DNA of 64,000 nt from Chinchilla lanigera (taxonomy: Eukaryota; Chordata; Mammalia; Rodentia; Chinchillidae). A program made the position numbers and the translations under genes. How positions within the stretch are numbered: the stretch's first letter is position 1; every line of letters starts with the position of its first letter. The notes below the pieces were generated by a model that did no database searches, had not been told where the DNA came from, and was given only the letters and a program-made list of their open reading frames with translations. This document shows positions 33,061-44,244 of the stretch, in pieces. The stretch is from assembly GCF_000276665.1 (NCBI RefSeq), contig NW_004955502.1:3212673-3276672 (forward strand), read 5' to 3'.

Positions 33061-34127
33061 TGAGGTGTTTTAGGCAGAAGGAAGGGGGTCTTTTTAGGGT
33101 CTGGAAGAGTGAAGGTGAGGAAGGCACAGAAATAAATTTTGGGATGGGTAGCGGCATTAAGCAGAGACAGTGCTGAGTCTCTGTAGTCGGCAGATGTGTG
33201 TATGTTTGTGGAGGGTCAGGCCGCCTGGGCGAGCGGTGCTTTCTAAGCCAGCCTCAGCAGGGCGGTTCAGGAGTTAGGCAGTGGTGCAGCCGGCGAGATG
33301 AAGGGTGGGTGCGATTGTCTGCGAGGAGGTGGCTGGGATGATGTCAGAGCACGCTGGAAATGATGCATCATGAGGGTGCATGCGTGAAGACGGGAAGTCT
33401 TGGGCAGTACGGATCTGAGCAGGAACAGAGAAGGTGGGAGGTCAGGCCTAGCTTGAAGAGCAGTGAGAGAACTGTAGAGGTGGAAACTGGAGGTCACCTT
33501 GTTGCGTTAGAGTAAGTAAGAGGCTTCCCAGTTGGTTGGGCTGCAGGTGAGGTCATCAAGCAGATGGGACCATGGTGTGGCCGGCAGAAGAGAAACAGAG
33601 TGAAGGGTGTTTGAGTCCGGTAGGCTGGAGCCTGAGGCTTTGGATGGCTCATCCACACGAGTGTGGGCGTTTTCCCAGGTGATGTCCGCACTCAGGGCAG
33701 GAGCTGTGAGCCAGAGGGACCTCACCGAAGGAGGTACCAGGGGTTAGACAGGGATGACCCCGGGGGAGAAGACAGTGACATTCGGATGCGGGTGGGGACC
33801 TTATAGAGGGGAGGCTTTGGGAGGGGTGTGCAGCAAAAGGCGCAGCCTCGGCTGGAAGGGTGCAGAGTGAAGGGAGTGACCCCCTTACACGAGGGCAGAT
33901 TCAGATCAGACAGGCAGCAGAGATGGTGCTTTGGTGAGGGGGCAGGGCTTGTTGATGCGAGGTGAGGGCTCCAGAGAGCACCTGGCAGGGGTCAGCAAGC
34001 AGGCACCTGTGGAGGAGGCGCTACGCGTGGAGTCTGTTAGAGGAGGGCTGCCTCGGTGTGCACGTTCGGGACATTTGGGGGAATGGCTAGGATGCGTGAG
34101 AACAACCCAGCAGGTTGTCATCATCAT
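33061..34127 (+). other. G-rich intron, possible ancient L2-like sequence
   Basis: Purine-rich sequence with phrases such as 'ggcagaaggaagggggtct' and 'gaagagtgaaggtgagg' recalls L2 3' ends, but I cannot align it with confidence. No coding frame is supported. Confidence 0.3.
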
Positions 34128-34770
34128 CTTCTTAATTTATGAACATGTTTTACTTTGGTAAAAATTACTCAATATTAAAATAAATGGGAAAAATGAATGA
34201 GATATGGGGACACAGAGAGACCATTTGTTGTCTTCAGAGAAGTTTGCATAGGAAGGAACTGTCTTAGTTACTTTTTTCATTGCTGAGACAAAACACCCAG
34301 CATCCAAAGTTAAAGAGGGAAAGGTTTAGTTTGTAGAGGGTTCAGTCTGTAATCAACTGGCTCCAAGGCAGGGTTGGACATGGCAGAGGAGAAACAGTTC
34401 ATGGGGGCAGAAGACAGCAAAAGTAGCAAGCAAGCAGGAAGAGAAACAAGCCTTCCTGCCCCCTTTATCTTATCCAGACTGCTGGCATTCGGGAAGTGCC
34501 AGTTTAATCAGTGGACTGATCCAGTGGTCACTCATCCTTAATCCCGGCACCTTTAATCCTGGCACCCTTAATCCCAGCATTGAACCATGAACCAATCACA
34601 CACTCTAGATTCAGCTGCCTCTGAAAAAGCACCTTCCCCATGACCTCATGAGGCTTCAGGGGACATCTAGACACAAACCATAACAAGGACTGAGAAAGTT
34701 AGGCAGTTAAGTAGGGTGGATATAGGATTCAGAAAGGCCTTTCTTAATATAAGAGACATCTGACAGACAT
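34128..34770 (+). repeat. Locally repeated segment, copy C, with LTR insertion
   Basis: 34128-34259 and 34686-34770 together align with copy B. The LTR at 34260-34685 splits it, so the local repeat predates the LTR insertion. Confidence 0.6.
34260..34685 (-). mobile_element. MaLR-type solo LTR
   Basis: On the minus strand it starts 'tgttatggtttgtgtctag', continues 'atgtcccctgaagcctcatg' and ends 'aaaagtaactaagaca', the pattern of ERVL-MaLR LTRs with TG...CA ends. Near-matching short flanks ('ggaac' and 'aggac') fit a 5-base duplication. No internal viral genes are present, only an LTR. A relative lies at 47054-47455. Confidence 0.8.
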
Positions 34771-35470
34771 GAGGCATTGCAGCGGGCAGCCCTGTGTCAC
34801 CCACACCAGTAGCTGGCAGCCTGGCCTCCTCGTCAGGCCAGTTGTCCATGCCACACTCATTCTTAGGGTCCAGGATCTCCCAAGGCATTTGGAATGACTG
34901 AGACCTAGACATGTGTTAGGGATTCCAAAACAGGAAGCTCAGACCTTGAGTTTTAAAAACAATGTATAATCAAATGACTACAAAATACGTTAGGATTTCC
35001 AGTGGAAGGTTACAACTCAACTTTTATGTAATTATACATATAAGAAATGTAAGATTACACAAAAATCATTTTCAGCAATTTATTATTTAAATAATAGTAA
35101 TGCTTTCAAACATTTAGTGGGGAGATGTACTGAAGTGTCTGATACACACGTCTGCCCCTGTAGAAGAGGCCGAGGGCCCCATGAACATCTTGGAGCATCT
35201 CTGACTTGGGTTCCAACTCGATTCTGTTGGAGCTGGTGCAGAAGGTGTGTGCTTGTGTGCAGTTGAGGATCATGTGAGTAAAGACAGCCAGGCTCCCGTG
35301 TGAACTTGTTCAGGTCGCTGGGAGGGGATCCACTATTTTGAGGAGTCTTCTCTTTTTAGTGCATTCCTTGTGGTATGTACCTTTGGTGATTTGGAGGCCT
35401 AATTTTACCATGTCTTTGAGATTTCTTAAATTTCACATGATTTGAGATGTGTGTGTGGATGTTAGAAAGG
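34771..35470. other. Intron without recognised features
   Basis: No repeat or exon is recognised. Confidence 0.45.
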
Positions 35471-35590
35471 GCAGGTATAGTCATATGTGCCTGTAGCCCC
35501 AGCTGCTCAGGAGGTTGAGGCAGAGGGCTTGCATGAGCCCAAGAGTTGAAGGCCATCCTTGGCAATAGTGGGACTCCATTTCTTTAAAAA
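35471..35590 (+). repeat. B1 SINE, diverged
   Basis: 'gcaggtatagtcatatgtgc', 'ctgtagccccagctgctcag', 'gagttgaaggccatccttgg', ending with an A-rich tail. Confidence 0.8.
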
Positions 35591-35593
35591 AAG

Positions 35594-35745
35594 TTATCTC
35601 ATTTAGTGCCTGCAATAATCTGATGAGGTCTATATTACTGTCATTCTCCTTCTACATAAAAGTATGGGACAAAGAGATGAGCAGTTATTCAATTGTATTT
35701 AAGTCTTGAAACACCAAATTCTGTGTTCTTTACTTAGTAGGAAAC
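35594..35745 (+). repeat. Probable MIR
   Basis: 'ttatctcatttagtgcctgc', 'aataatctgatgaggtctat', 'attactgtcattctccttct' and 'gagcagttattcaattg' follow the MIR core and 3' order. Confidence 0.5.
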
Positions 35746-35779
35746 TGAAGAATACCTGGCCTTTTTTGTTTTATTTTCG

Positions 35780-35890
35780 TTTCTTTTTAAAGATGAGGTC
35801 TTACATGTTACTCTGGTTGGCCATGAATTCTCAGGTTCAAGCAGTCCTCTTGCCTCAGCCTCCTGAGTAGCTGGGACTATAGGTGCTTGA
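35780..35890 (-). repeat. B1 SINE, diverged
   Basis: Inverted: 'aaagatgaggtcttacatg', 'caagcagtcctcttgcctca', 'gcctcctgagtagctgggac', 'ataggtgcttgac'. Confidence 0.82.
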
Positions 35891-36239
35891 CTGAGATCAT
35901 AATTTTGATAAGATTTGTGAGCTATAAAGTGGACTTCAAATGCAGTTATGATTGACAGGGATTTCAGGTGTCAGCATGGGTATTAAGAGGGATAAAGAAA
36001 GTAAGATGGAAGATATGTGACACTTAATGATTGGCTCACACATCACTGCTTTTATTAATTCTTCTGTCTACTGTATCTAGGTGATGAACACCCTGTACCC
36101 TCCAGTCAAAACAAATGCCAGCATCTTGGCAGTAAGCTGTATCAGACCATAGCTGTCTTTCTGTTGGCCTGGATTTTCCTACTCAAGGAAACTACGGGTG
36201 TGAACCATGGTATATCGTATTTGTTTCCCTTTTCAGATT

Positions 36240-37290
36240 TTTATTGCATCTTTGTGTAATCTTAGAAAATTTGTTTTAACATTTTAGTCATTTTAATAAA
36301 AAGATTAGCATTCTTTATGTAATTATTTGGAACTCATTTTTTCATCTAATATTCTGTTCCTGATAAGTAACCATACCATTGGATGTTGCTGTACTTCTTC
36401 CATTTTGGTTTCAGTTTGAACAAATCACAGGTTGTTCTTTCACTCTCTTGCAAGTGGGCATTTGCTTCTCAGCCTCTGCTGTGTGATGCTATTCTGTTTT
36501 CTTATATGTGGGTCTTACTGCACATGGGCAGGAGTGTTTCTTGGGCACATGCCTAGAGAGAATACTGAATTATGGACTATACGTGAAAGTTTAATGATAT
36601 GTAACATGAAACTGCTTTTCAAAATAATTACACTTTCTTTCTTTCTTTTTTCTTTTTTTGTCTTTTGAGACAGAGTCTCCTATGCATTTCAGGCTGGTCT
36701 TGAGCTTACTTTGTAGCCCAGGCTGGTCTCGAACTTGCAACGATACTCCTGCCTCAGCCTCTCGGTGCTGGGATTACAGATGTATGCCATGATGCCCAGC
36801 TCCAGTTTATACTTTCATAAACATTTTGTAAGAAATCAGGAGGAGCTATGATCTTTTCAACACATACTAGATTTTGTAAATATTTGGTAATTGAATATAT
36901 GTAATCTCTTAATCCCTTTTAGGCTTGATTTGCTTCATTCTGGTCACTAATAATGCCAGACATCTCATATGTTTATTAGCCATGTGTGTTTTCTGCACAA
37001 GAGAAAATTTCCTTTTGTTTGTGCTTTTTCCCCTGATTTTTATAAGTTCTTTGAATCTTCTTGGTTCGCTGTTTTAATTTATATTGTTATATTTTATTCC
37101 TAGCTCCAACTTTGATATTAGTTTCTATTTTCTAAACATGTAAAATACATTTACATTTAATGTCAAAGAGTTCACATAGCTGAAGTTTTTGGTCAGGGTA
37201 TCTGTATGTGTGTTGTTTCTATAGTTTTTCCAGTGGGGTTTCATTTTATGTTTTGTGCATTTTTGTTACAAATTTGTTTTTCATTGAACT
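36240..37290 (-). mobile_element. Old L1 fragment, interrupted by a B1
   Basis: Antisense ancient-L1 features are visible, such as 'gttgctgtacttcttcc', 'tgggcacatgcctagagaga', 'gaaactgcttttcaaaataa' and 'ttctgcacaagagaaaatt'. Divergence is high and the boundaries are approximate. A B1 at 36655-36801 splits it. Confidence 0.45.
36655..36801 (-). repeat. B1 SINE with internal duplication
   Basis: Inverted B1: 'ttttgagacagagtctccta', two related blocks 'caggctggtcttgagctta' and 'caggctggtctcgaact', 'cctcagcctctcggtgctgg', 'catgatgcccagct'. Confidence 0.92.
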
Positions 37291-37319
37291 TTATCCATGG
37301 TAATTTTTGAGATTTAAAG

Positions 37320-37409
37320 GTTTTTTTTTTTTTTTTTGAGCCGGGAATTGAACTCAGGACCTCGAGCTTGCCAGGCAGGTGCTGTGCCACTGAGCTATAT
37401 CCCTGGCCC
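37320..37409 (-). repeat. ID SINE
   Basis: A T17 tract, then 'gggaattgaactcaggacc', 'ttgccaggcaggtgctgtgc', 'gagctatatccctggcccc'. The insertion is recent, judging by the long homopolymer tail. Confidence 0.93.
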
Positions 37410-38270
37410 CTAAGGTACATTGTTCCAGAGAGGATCTTCTCTTAGTTTTTTCTAGGTCTCTACTGGGACCTTGAAAATAAATTCTCAGCTTTATAGTTTT
37501 TCATGCTGTGTGGGAATGAGACTTAGGCTTTGAGTTGCACACAAGAGCGGGTTTGTGGTACAGCTGTGTTTTTCCTACCATGTCCAGCCTCATACTGGGA
37601 CAGGCAAGGGTTCTGGTTATCTTGGGGTATTCTTGTTTTGCATTTCCTAGCTCATACTTCCTGACTGTGTTTGGGGTTTAATTAACCAGACTTTCTTGGC
37701 TTTGTCTTCTGCCCCTGATCAAGTTCTGGGCTCTCAAGCAAAGCTTTAGGTTCATAGGAAGTCAGCATAACCGTCTGGCATTTGTGCATTTTGCTCTTCT
37801 CTCTGTAGGAGCCAGCCTGTGAGCTTACCCAGCCATGTGCCATGGATGGTGGGAGGAAGAGGAATCCTGCGTAACTCTAATTGCTTGTGCCCGTGTCTGA
37901 GTGAATGGTGACCAGTCACTGGGGGCTCTTGTCGAAGAGCCACATTTTAACCTAATCCTGCGTGGTGAAGGAAGCTCCCCAGAATGGACTGCTCAGAGCA
38001 GAGCCATGTGTAATTCAAATTGTAGCTGCCATCCCTAGAGGCACTGAACATTTAAAATCTGGACATCACTGTCAAAGTACTGTAGTCATTGTTGCCAAGA
38101 CATTGCTTTTAGTTCCCATTTCTAGGGTAACTTCATTTTCACGTAGGGCTGCACAGTACAGTTAGCCAGTTGTTTCCCGTCTTGAGACATAAAGCAGAGG
38201 ACTTAGCATCTTCATTTTCCACTGAGGAATAGTGTATTGAGATGCTGTCCTGTAGTGACTCACTTGTTTC
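37410..38270. other. Intron without recognised features
   Basis: No repeat or exon is recognised. Confidence 0.45.
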
Positions 38271-38677
38271 TTTTCTTTTTTTTATTTTAAAGAGAGTAGT
38301 ACATGAGAAACAAACAAACAGAAAAATAGAACAGTAGCAGCATACCAGTATCACGAACATAAACAAATCAAAGCAAGAACATTCAAAGTGATACAGGGTC
38401 TCAAGATAAATTAATACAAATCAACAGTGGTTGTTACGTTGCATACCGCTATTCTCAACTACATTGCTCAGATTACCAGATGTAAGAATGCAAAATTGAC
38501 CAAACCATTAAAAAGAATAAAAAAAAATTGTTAGATAAAACATTAGAGATAATACAGAAGTTCACTAGACAAGATGGTAGGAGTTCACCATTGTAATTCC
38601 ATTACATATTGGTACCTTCAAATCAATTGCTCAGACCACCAGACACAAGCATGCAAAGTCGATCAGAACATAAAAAA
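38271..38677 (-). mobile_element. L1 3'-UTR-only insertion with two tandem units
   Basis: Antisense L1 3' UTR starts with a T-rich (inverted A) tail at 38276. Two tandem units are present, with 'acattgctcagattaccaga' and 'caattgctcagaccaccaga' at matching positions about 150 bases apart. Short flanking repeats 'cacttgtttc' (38261-38270) and 'cacttgttttc' (from 38678) are consistent with a target duplication. There is no coding part. Confidence 0.75.
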
Positions 38678-38689
38678 CACTTGTTTTCA

Positions 38690-39837
38690 AAGCTCAGATT
38701 TCAGTACATTCTTATCACTTCAGTTAAGCCAAAACAATTTTTCATTACACAGAGTTTCTTATGGAGTATTTAATGGAGTTGATCATAAAACCTCTAAGAA
38801 AGAAAATATTCATACATTATATTTGATGATAAATAATGAAATAGCAATGGTGATGTCAAGTTGTTTGATTCTTAGTTTTTGTTTCCCTTATCTGTTGGCT
38901 TTTAGCACTGAACAACTTTTTAGTCTTTTTGGTGGGAAAGGTGAGTTATGGGACTAGGAGAGAATATTTTCTGTTTTCTTTATTGCTTGTATTCCTCAGC
39001 ACATAATATCTTTGATTTATGAAAATTAAACTTAGCTCAGAATATATGAACAGGCTCTTCGAAGTTGGAAGAGGAAACATTAAAGATACTGAAACTTGGG
39101 TGTCACAAGAGTGTTAGAGATGACGTATTCCTGGCCATTTTAGGAACCTTGAGCTTGATCCACCCTGGGCTGTCCCTTTGAGGAAACAAGGTGCAGGAAA
39201 GTGACCTGAGATGCCAGACATTTCATGTGCAGTTACTTTCAGAGCTGCAGCTGGAAACAGCGCCTCCTGTTCCAACCTGCTCTCCTCTGTACTGTTGTCT
39301 TCCTGTTTATGTACTGTGTTCAGCCGAGCCCTTTTAGTCTTTTTATACATATGCATATTTTCTGTAAAAAGTACTATGTATACATTTTGTAAAATGAACT
39401 GACCCTTCCATGTTTAAGATTAATTTAGAAACCCCTGACATTCTACATCTTTTAAAAAACAACATAATAATCTTTGGAATTGATGGGAGTATTAAACAGG
39501 CAAGCACAGATTTCTCAAGTGTATTTCAGGAATACAGCTAATCATTAAGATTCCAGGCAAACTTGTTTAATACAGCGGAAGAATCAGGAAATCTGAGGTG
39601 CAGAGGGTTCAAGATACTAGGAAAGTAAAAAATAGCTTTATCTGAAACAAGGGCATTGCTTTGTATAAACAAATGACTGCAATTATTTCCTACTTTTTAA
39701 TTCTGTTAAAAACTTTTGGAACTTCATCAGCTCTCTGTAGCTCCGGAGATAACCATAAATGAGCTTGTTAAAGAAATGAAGTTCTGAAGACACAAGCATT
39801 TTACATCAACAGCATGTTTATTGGTGCTAATTAATAT
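38690..39837. other. Intron without recognised features
   Basis: The stretch is AT-rich. A 127-codon frame overlaps the L1 tail and has no domain. Confidence 0.45.
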
Positions 39838-40012
39838 GGCATTTCTTAAGCATTCCTGTGAGCCAGGCACTAGCCAAGGCTGTGGGCATTGCTAGCTCAT
39901 TGAATCCTGACAGCAATGTCAGGGTTTAGATTTTTGTAGAGAACCAAACTCTAAAAGCCTGAGTAGCATGTCTGAAGTCGCTTTGCTCAGTGGTGAGGCT
40001 GGGCCAAGAGGT
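39838..40012 (+). repeat. Probable MIR
   Basis: 'cattcctgtgagccaggcac', 'agctcattgaatcctgacag', 'gagaaccaaactctaaaag' and 'agtagcatgtctgaagtcg' track the MIR consensus. Confidence 0.55.
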
Positions 40013-40370
40013 TCATAGCTCTGCCAGTCTCTGGGGTCTCCCCGGTCAGCTGGTTGAGAGCAGCTTCATTTCTGGTGGGTGGTTAGGAGAGTGTAACTGT
40101 GGGTTGTGGGACCACATTGTACTTTTACTTGTGTCAGAACAGGCTTCACAACAGATACTGCAGCAATGACTATGGGAGGAGGGGAGGATAAATAGGAAGA
40201 AACTAGTCTTTGTTGAAGGAAGTCAGTATTTATTGAATACTTGCTGTGCTCCATGGGTTTGTCACCATGCCACGAACTTGGGATAGAGTAGTGAACAAAA
40301 CCAGGTCCCTGTGGTCCTGGAACTTAGTGACAGGAGGTTAGGGAACAACTTTCCTTAAAAAATGATACCT

Positions 40371-40443
40371 CCAGAACTCTATAGTAGAGCACTTTTCCAG
40401 GATGTGCAAGGCCCTGGGTTCTATCTCTGGCATCACCAAAAAA
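40371..40443 (+). repeat. ID SINE, diverged
   Basis: 'tatagtagagcacttttcca', 'gatgtgcaaggccctgggtt', 'tatctctggcatcacc' and an A-rich end. Confidence 0.78.
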
Positions 40444-42204
40444 GATACTTGAGCAGATTCTGAAGATAGCTTCTGAGCCGTTTAGGTCATGATACAGGCT
40501 TTGGATTGTACCCTGAGGGAAGTGGGAAGTCGGGAGGGTTTCGGGCACAACATGAAACGGGAGATTCAGTGTAGTTTCTGCGTGGAGGCTGTTGGGGATG
40601 AGGAGAGAAGCAGGCAGACCAGTGGGAAGACATTTACAGTACTTGTTCAGGCAAGGCTGAATGTGAGTTGGAATAAGAACAGTGTAGTTCCTATATACTT
40701 TTAGTGCCTATGGTATGTTTTCTGCACATCGTGTCTGATCATTTTAGTAATACAATTGTGTTCCGCTATCCCTGCAGCAGCTGATCTAAGAAGCTCCTCT
40801 CTTAGTAATTTGCTTAAAGCTGTAAGCTATTACTGTAGGAGTAGTGATTAGGGTGCTGCTCTTTAAAATGACAAATGTCATTCAAGGTGCTCCCCTGCAT
40901 GGGAGACTTAGTCTATGTGCCTGAACATATGCCTCTTACCTGCATAGCAACATTGATAGGCCCCTGTTTTTAGACGAGGAACCCAGGGTTCTCAAAAGTG
41001 GCCATGTGGGACCTGCTACAAAGCCACGTACAGTAGTTAAAAATGGCTGACGTCAGCCCTGGAGCCCAGTACCTCTGTTTTTGAAGCTTTCCTCTTACTG
41101 TCACATCTTAACACTCCCGGAATTCCTCCTGTACTCCCTATTCTGGCATGAAGTGTTTTAAGCAGGGGCGGTACTTAATAAGAAGGCATAGAATTTACAA
41201 AGCTATGAGAAGTTTTACTTCTCTTCACAATTTTTACCTTTCCCCTTTGGCTTTAACCACTTTCAGATGATCCACACCTTCCTTTGGGGAGAAAATGCCT
41301 AAGTTCCTAGTTGCTTAGGATGCTTTCCATATCTTACTATCCCCGTCACTTCCAAGCCTGTCACAGGGAGCAGGCACCGGAGAGCGAGGGGCTCTAATGG
41401 AGCATTTTAGACATCCTGGCAGCAGTGTTCCGTAGCAGATCTTCTGACTCCGTCAGATCAGGTGGAAGATTGTTTTTCCCAGGAAGATCGGGAGGCAGGT
41501 GAGAAGATAAGGCCATCTGTCTCTGGGCTCGGTGAAGTGGTAATGGTGAGCTGTCGCTCTGGCCGAGGGAGGCTGAGGGGTGGATCTTTACAATTAAATT
41601 AAAAGCCAGGGTTCCTGGCCATCTTGCCTTGGATAGTTCCTGAGTTGGGCAAAGCTGTGTTTCTGCTGAGACAGAGACTCAGTTCCCTGTTTGTGTCTCT
41701 GTCTCTGCTGGTCAGGTGCGGCTCTAGGAGAAATTGACATAGGCTGTTTCTCTTTTGTACTCCAGGAATCTCAATGTCCCCTTTACTTTTCGTCAGAACA
41801 TTTTTTCAGGACATAGTCTGATGACTGTATTCACTGCAAAGTATAAATAAAATAATATTTTTTATCTATGGGGAGCTTGATTAGAAATAAAAAAGCTCTA
41901 AGCCAAAACACTGAATCATTTTTACTATAATTTTAGGCAAGAATATAAAAGTGGTATAGAGGGAGTTAGAATATTTTTCCAAGTCCTCAAAATAGTACGT
42001 TTCATGGCTCTGTAATTGTAATCACTGCTATCCTAAGTACTTTTAACCTCATTTTGATGTTAATCTTTTCATCTTAGAATGAAATGCTGTGGAAAGTATT
42101 GGGCATTATGTGTTTGGCAGGCATCGTGTTAGAGGTTTCGCAGATGTTCTATCCCTTCAGTACTGTCTAATGTTCAATGAAGTAGCTGTGATTATTTACA
42201 TTTT
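40444..42204. other. Intron, largely unassigned
   Basis: Only weak MIR-like phrases around 40915-41030 ('acctgcatagcaacattgat', 'tagacgaggaacccagggt') are seen. No exon is supported. Confidence 0.4.
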
Positions 42205-42217
42205 GAATATGAGCACA

Positions 42218-42384
42218 TGCTGGGCGTGGTGGTGCATGCCTGTAATCCCAGCACTCAGGAGGCTGAGGGAGGAAGATCGTTGCAAATTCAAGACCAGCCT
42301 GGGCTACAAAGTGAGCTCAAGGCCAGCCTGAACTGCATAGTGAGACCCTGTCTCAAAAAAGAAATACAAAAAAAAAAAAAAAAA
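42218..42384 (+). repeat. Young B1 SINE with perfect target duplication
   Basis: Full-length B1: 5' 'tgctgggcgtggtggtgcat', the internal duplication 'gaccagcctgggctacaaag' and 'ggccagcctgaactgcatag', an A-rich tail with 17 consecutive As. A 13-base perfect duplication 'gaatatgagcaca' lies at 42205-42217 and 42385-42397. Confidence 0.95.
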
Positions 42385-42607
42385 GAATATGAGCACACCA
42401 AGGTGGTTAAATAGCTTTCTTACAGTGGTACGGATAGCAATTATGGAGTGACGAGACACTGTGGCTTTGTAACTCAGCCTAGTAAAGTCTTGTAGATCCT
42501 TTCTTTCCATAAAATTGTGAAATGGAAACTGTAGCCGATGATTCTGCTTCCCCGAAATGTATGTCCAGGTGAGTTATAACCTCTGATAAAGAAATGTGGT
42601 AGCCAGT

Positions 42608-42985
42608 TGTCCTAGTAGGGTTTTCCAGAGGAACAGAACCAATGGGACATATTGGTTACGATACACACACACCTGTGCACAAGTTAGCTCATGAGATTGT
42701 GGCCCTGGTGGATCTGAAATCTACAGGGCAGGCTGGAAATTAGGGTAAAAGTTGGTTTTACAGTCCTAATTCCAACTTCTGCAAGGTATCAGGCTGAAAA
42801 CTCAGGCAATCTTTTTCTCTTGCAGCCTTAAAGAAAATTCCTTCTTCAGGAAAACTTGTCTTTGTTCTTACAGCTTCTGCTGATTGCGTGTGGCCCATCC
42901 ACACTGTGGAGGGCAGTCTGCTTTACTGAAGTCTACTGATTTAAATGTTAAGCATAGTTAAAGATACCTTCACAGTAACCTCTGT
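42608..42985 (-). mobile_element. Ancient LTR-like interspersed repeat
   Basis: Begins 'ttgtcctagtagggttttcc' then 'agaggaacagaaccaatggg', with 'ctcatgagattgtggccctg' and 'gggcagtctgctttactgaa', ending 'tgatttaaatgttaa'. This is the inverted counterpart of 1360-2025. Family name not assigned; there is no coding part. Confidence 0.65.
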
Positions 42986-43613
42986 GCTCACGTTTTACCA
43001 AAAACTGGGTAGCATGGCCTCATCATGTTGACGCAAAATAACCCTAACTTTAGTATTTTTTCATTGAACACACTTTTGAAGGTACCTGGGTTCTTCAGCT
43101 GCCAGTGATCCAGCTGGTTCCCGTGCTGTGGATGTACACGGGCCAGTTTAGCGGGGAGAGTGAGCCACAGATGGGAACGGCTGTTAAGTGTGTTGTTTCT
43201 GCTGAAGTCCATCCTGTTGTTTTCTGGAGGATACAGATACACATTTCCTAAAGTTTTTTTTTTGCTTTATGTCATTGTTGGGGGAAGTGGTTAGAGCGGC
43301 TGGGAAAGCCCCTGTTGAGAAATGGAGGATTTAAAAAAAACTAGAGCAATATTACGGGCCCAGGAGGGCAGCTCAGAAGGGCAAAGGCCAGGAGATTGGA
43401 ATCCACGGGTCCTCAGAGCACACTGTGTATGTGTGGGGGGTGTGGGTTGCAGAGCTGGAGCCTGGGGTTCTGAGAGAGAAGGGGGCTTTGCAGGGGCACT
43501 GTGAGACGGAATGAGTTTGCTTTGTAAGTACAGCAGGAATAGCTTGCTGCTTATGGACAGTTGCACGGTGTGATTGAAACAATACAGTGAAGTGTAAGTT
43601 TAAAATTTACTAC

Positions 43614-43686
43614 AGGGCTGAGGATGTAGCACCTGCCTGGCAAGCGTGATGTCATGAGTCCAATTCCCAGTACCAAAAACAAAAGG
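43614..43686 (+). repeat. ID SINE
   Basis: 'gggctgaggatgtagcacc', 'ctggcaagcgtgatgtcatg', 'agtccaattcccagtacc' and an A-rich tail. Part of the A-box region is deleted. It directly abuts the mariner relic. Confidence 0.85.
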
Positions 43687-43692
43687 AGCCCC

Positions 43693-44225
43693 CCCTTTGC
43701 TTGAACACACTTAGCACGTCACTCTTGCCACTTTCTGGAGCATTTCTGGAAGTCCTCTTTCATGTCTTTAGTTGTGCTGTCCTGGCTGCCTCCATGTCTT
43801 GAATTGATTCGAAATGTTTCCCTTTCATTGGTCATTTTGATTTTGGAAAGGAGCCCACTGTCACACAATGTCAGGTCCAGGGCATGAGGTGGATAAGAAC
43901 ACACTGTGATTCTTTCTTTTGCAGAAATTACCATTCCAAAAGCGATGTGTTACACGGAATATTGTCAGAATGGAGTCCGAAGCCATGTGCCCACTTCTCA
44001 GACTATTTTTTATGCACCTTGCTTCTTAAATGCCCTGAGATGCCCTTGTACTTAGAGTTCACTGTGGTGTTTCTGGGGACAAACTCAGCCTGGACAATTT
44101 CATCAGAGTCAGAAAATGCAGTCAGTATCACCTTCATGTTGACCTTGATTGGTGCACTTTTTTTGCTTGAGGAGAATTGGGCGATTCTCATTGACGTAAG
44201 TTTTATCTCCTGTGATGACATTTGT
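43693..44225 (-). pseudogene. Decayed mariner-family transposase fragment
   Basis: Read on the minus strand, pieces of a mariner-type transposase catalytic domain follow in the right order but in different frames. They are ITGDKTYV (near 44205, position of the first catalytic Asp), then VNMKVILTAFSDSDEIV and AEFVPRNTTVNSKY (44003-44160), then GFGLHSDNIPCNTSLL (about 43945; second Asp), then PPHALDLTLCDSGLLSKIKM (43850-43905; third Asp region), then EDFQKCSRKWQE (about 43725-43760). The typical mariner motifs are HxDNAPxH and PPYSPDLAPCDF. Stops and frameshifts separate the pieces and the N-terminal DNA-binding half is absent, so the gene is dead. It could come from a mariner element or from a domesticated relative. 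I see no terminal inverted repeats, because a SINE and an L1 abut both sides. Confidence 0.8.
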
Positions 44226-44244
44226 AAAAAAAAGCTGGGATCTG

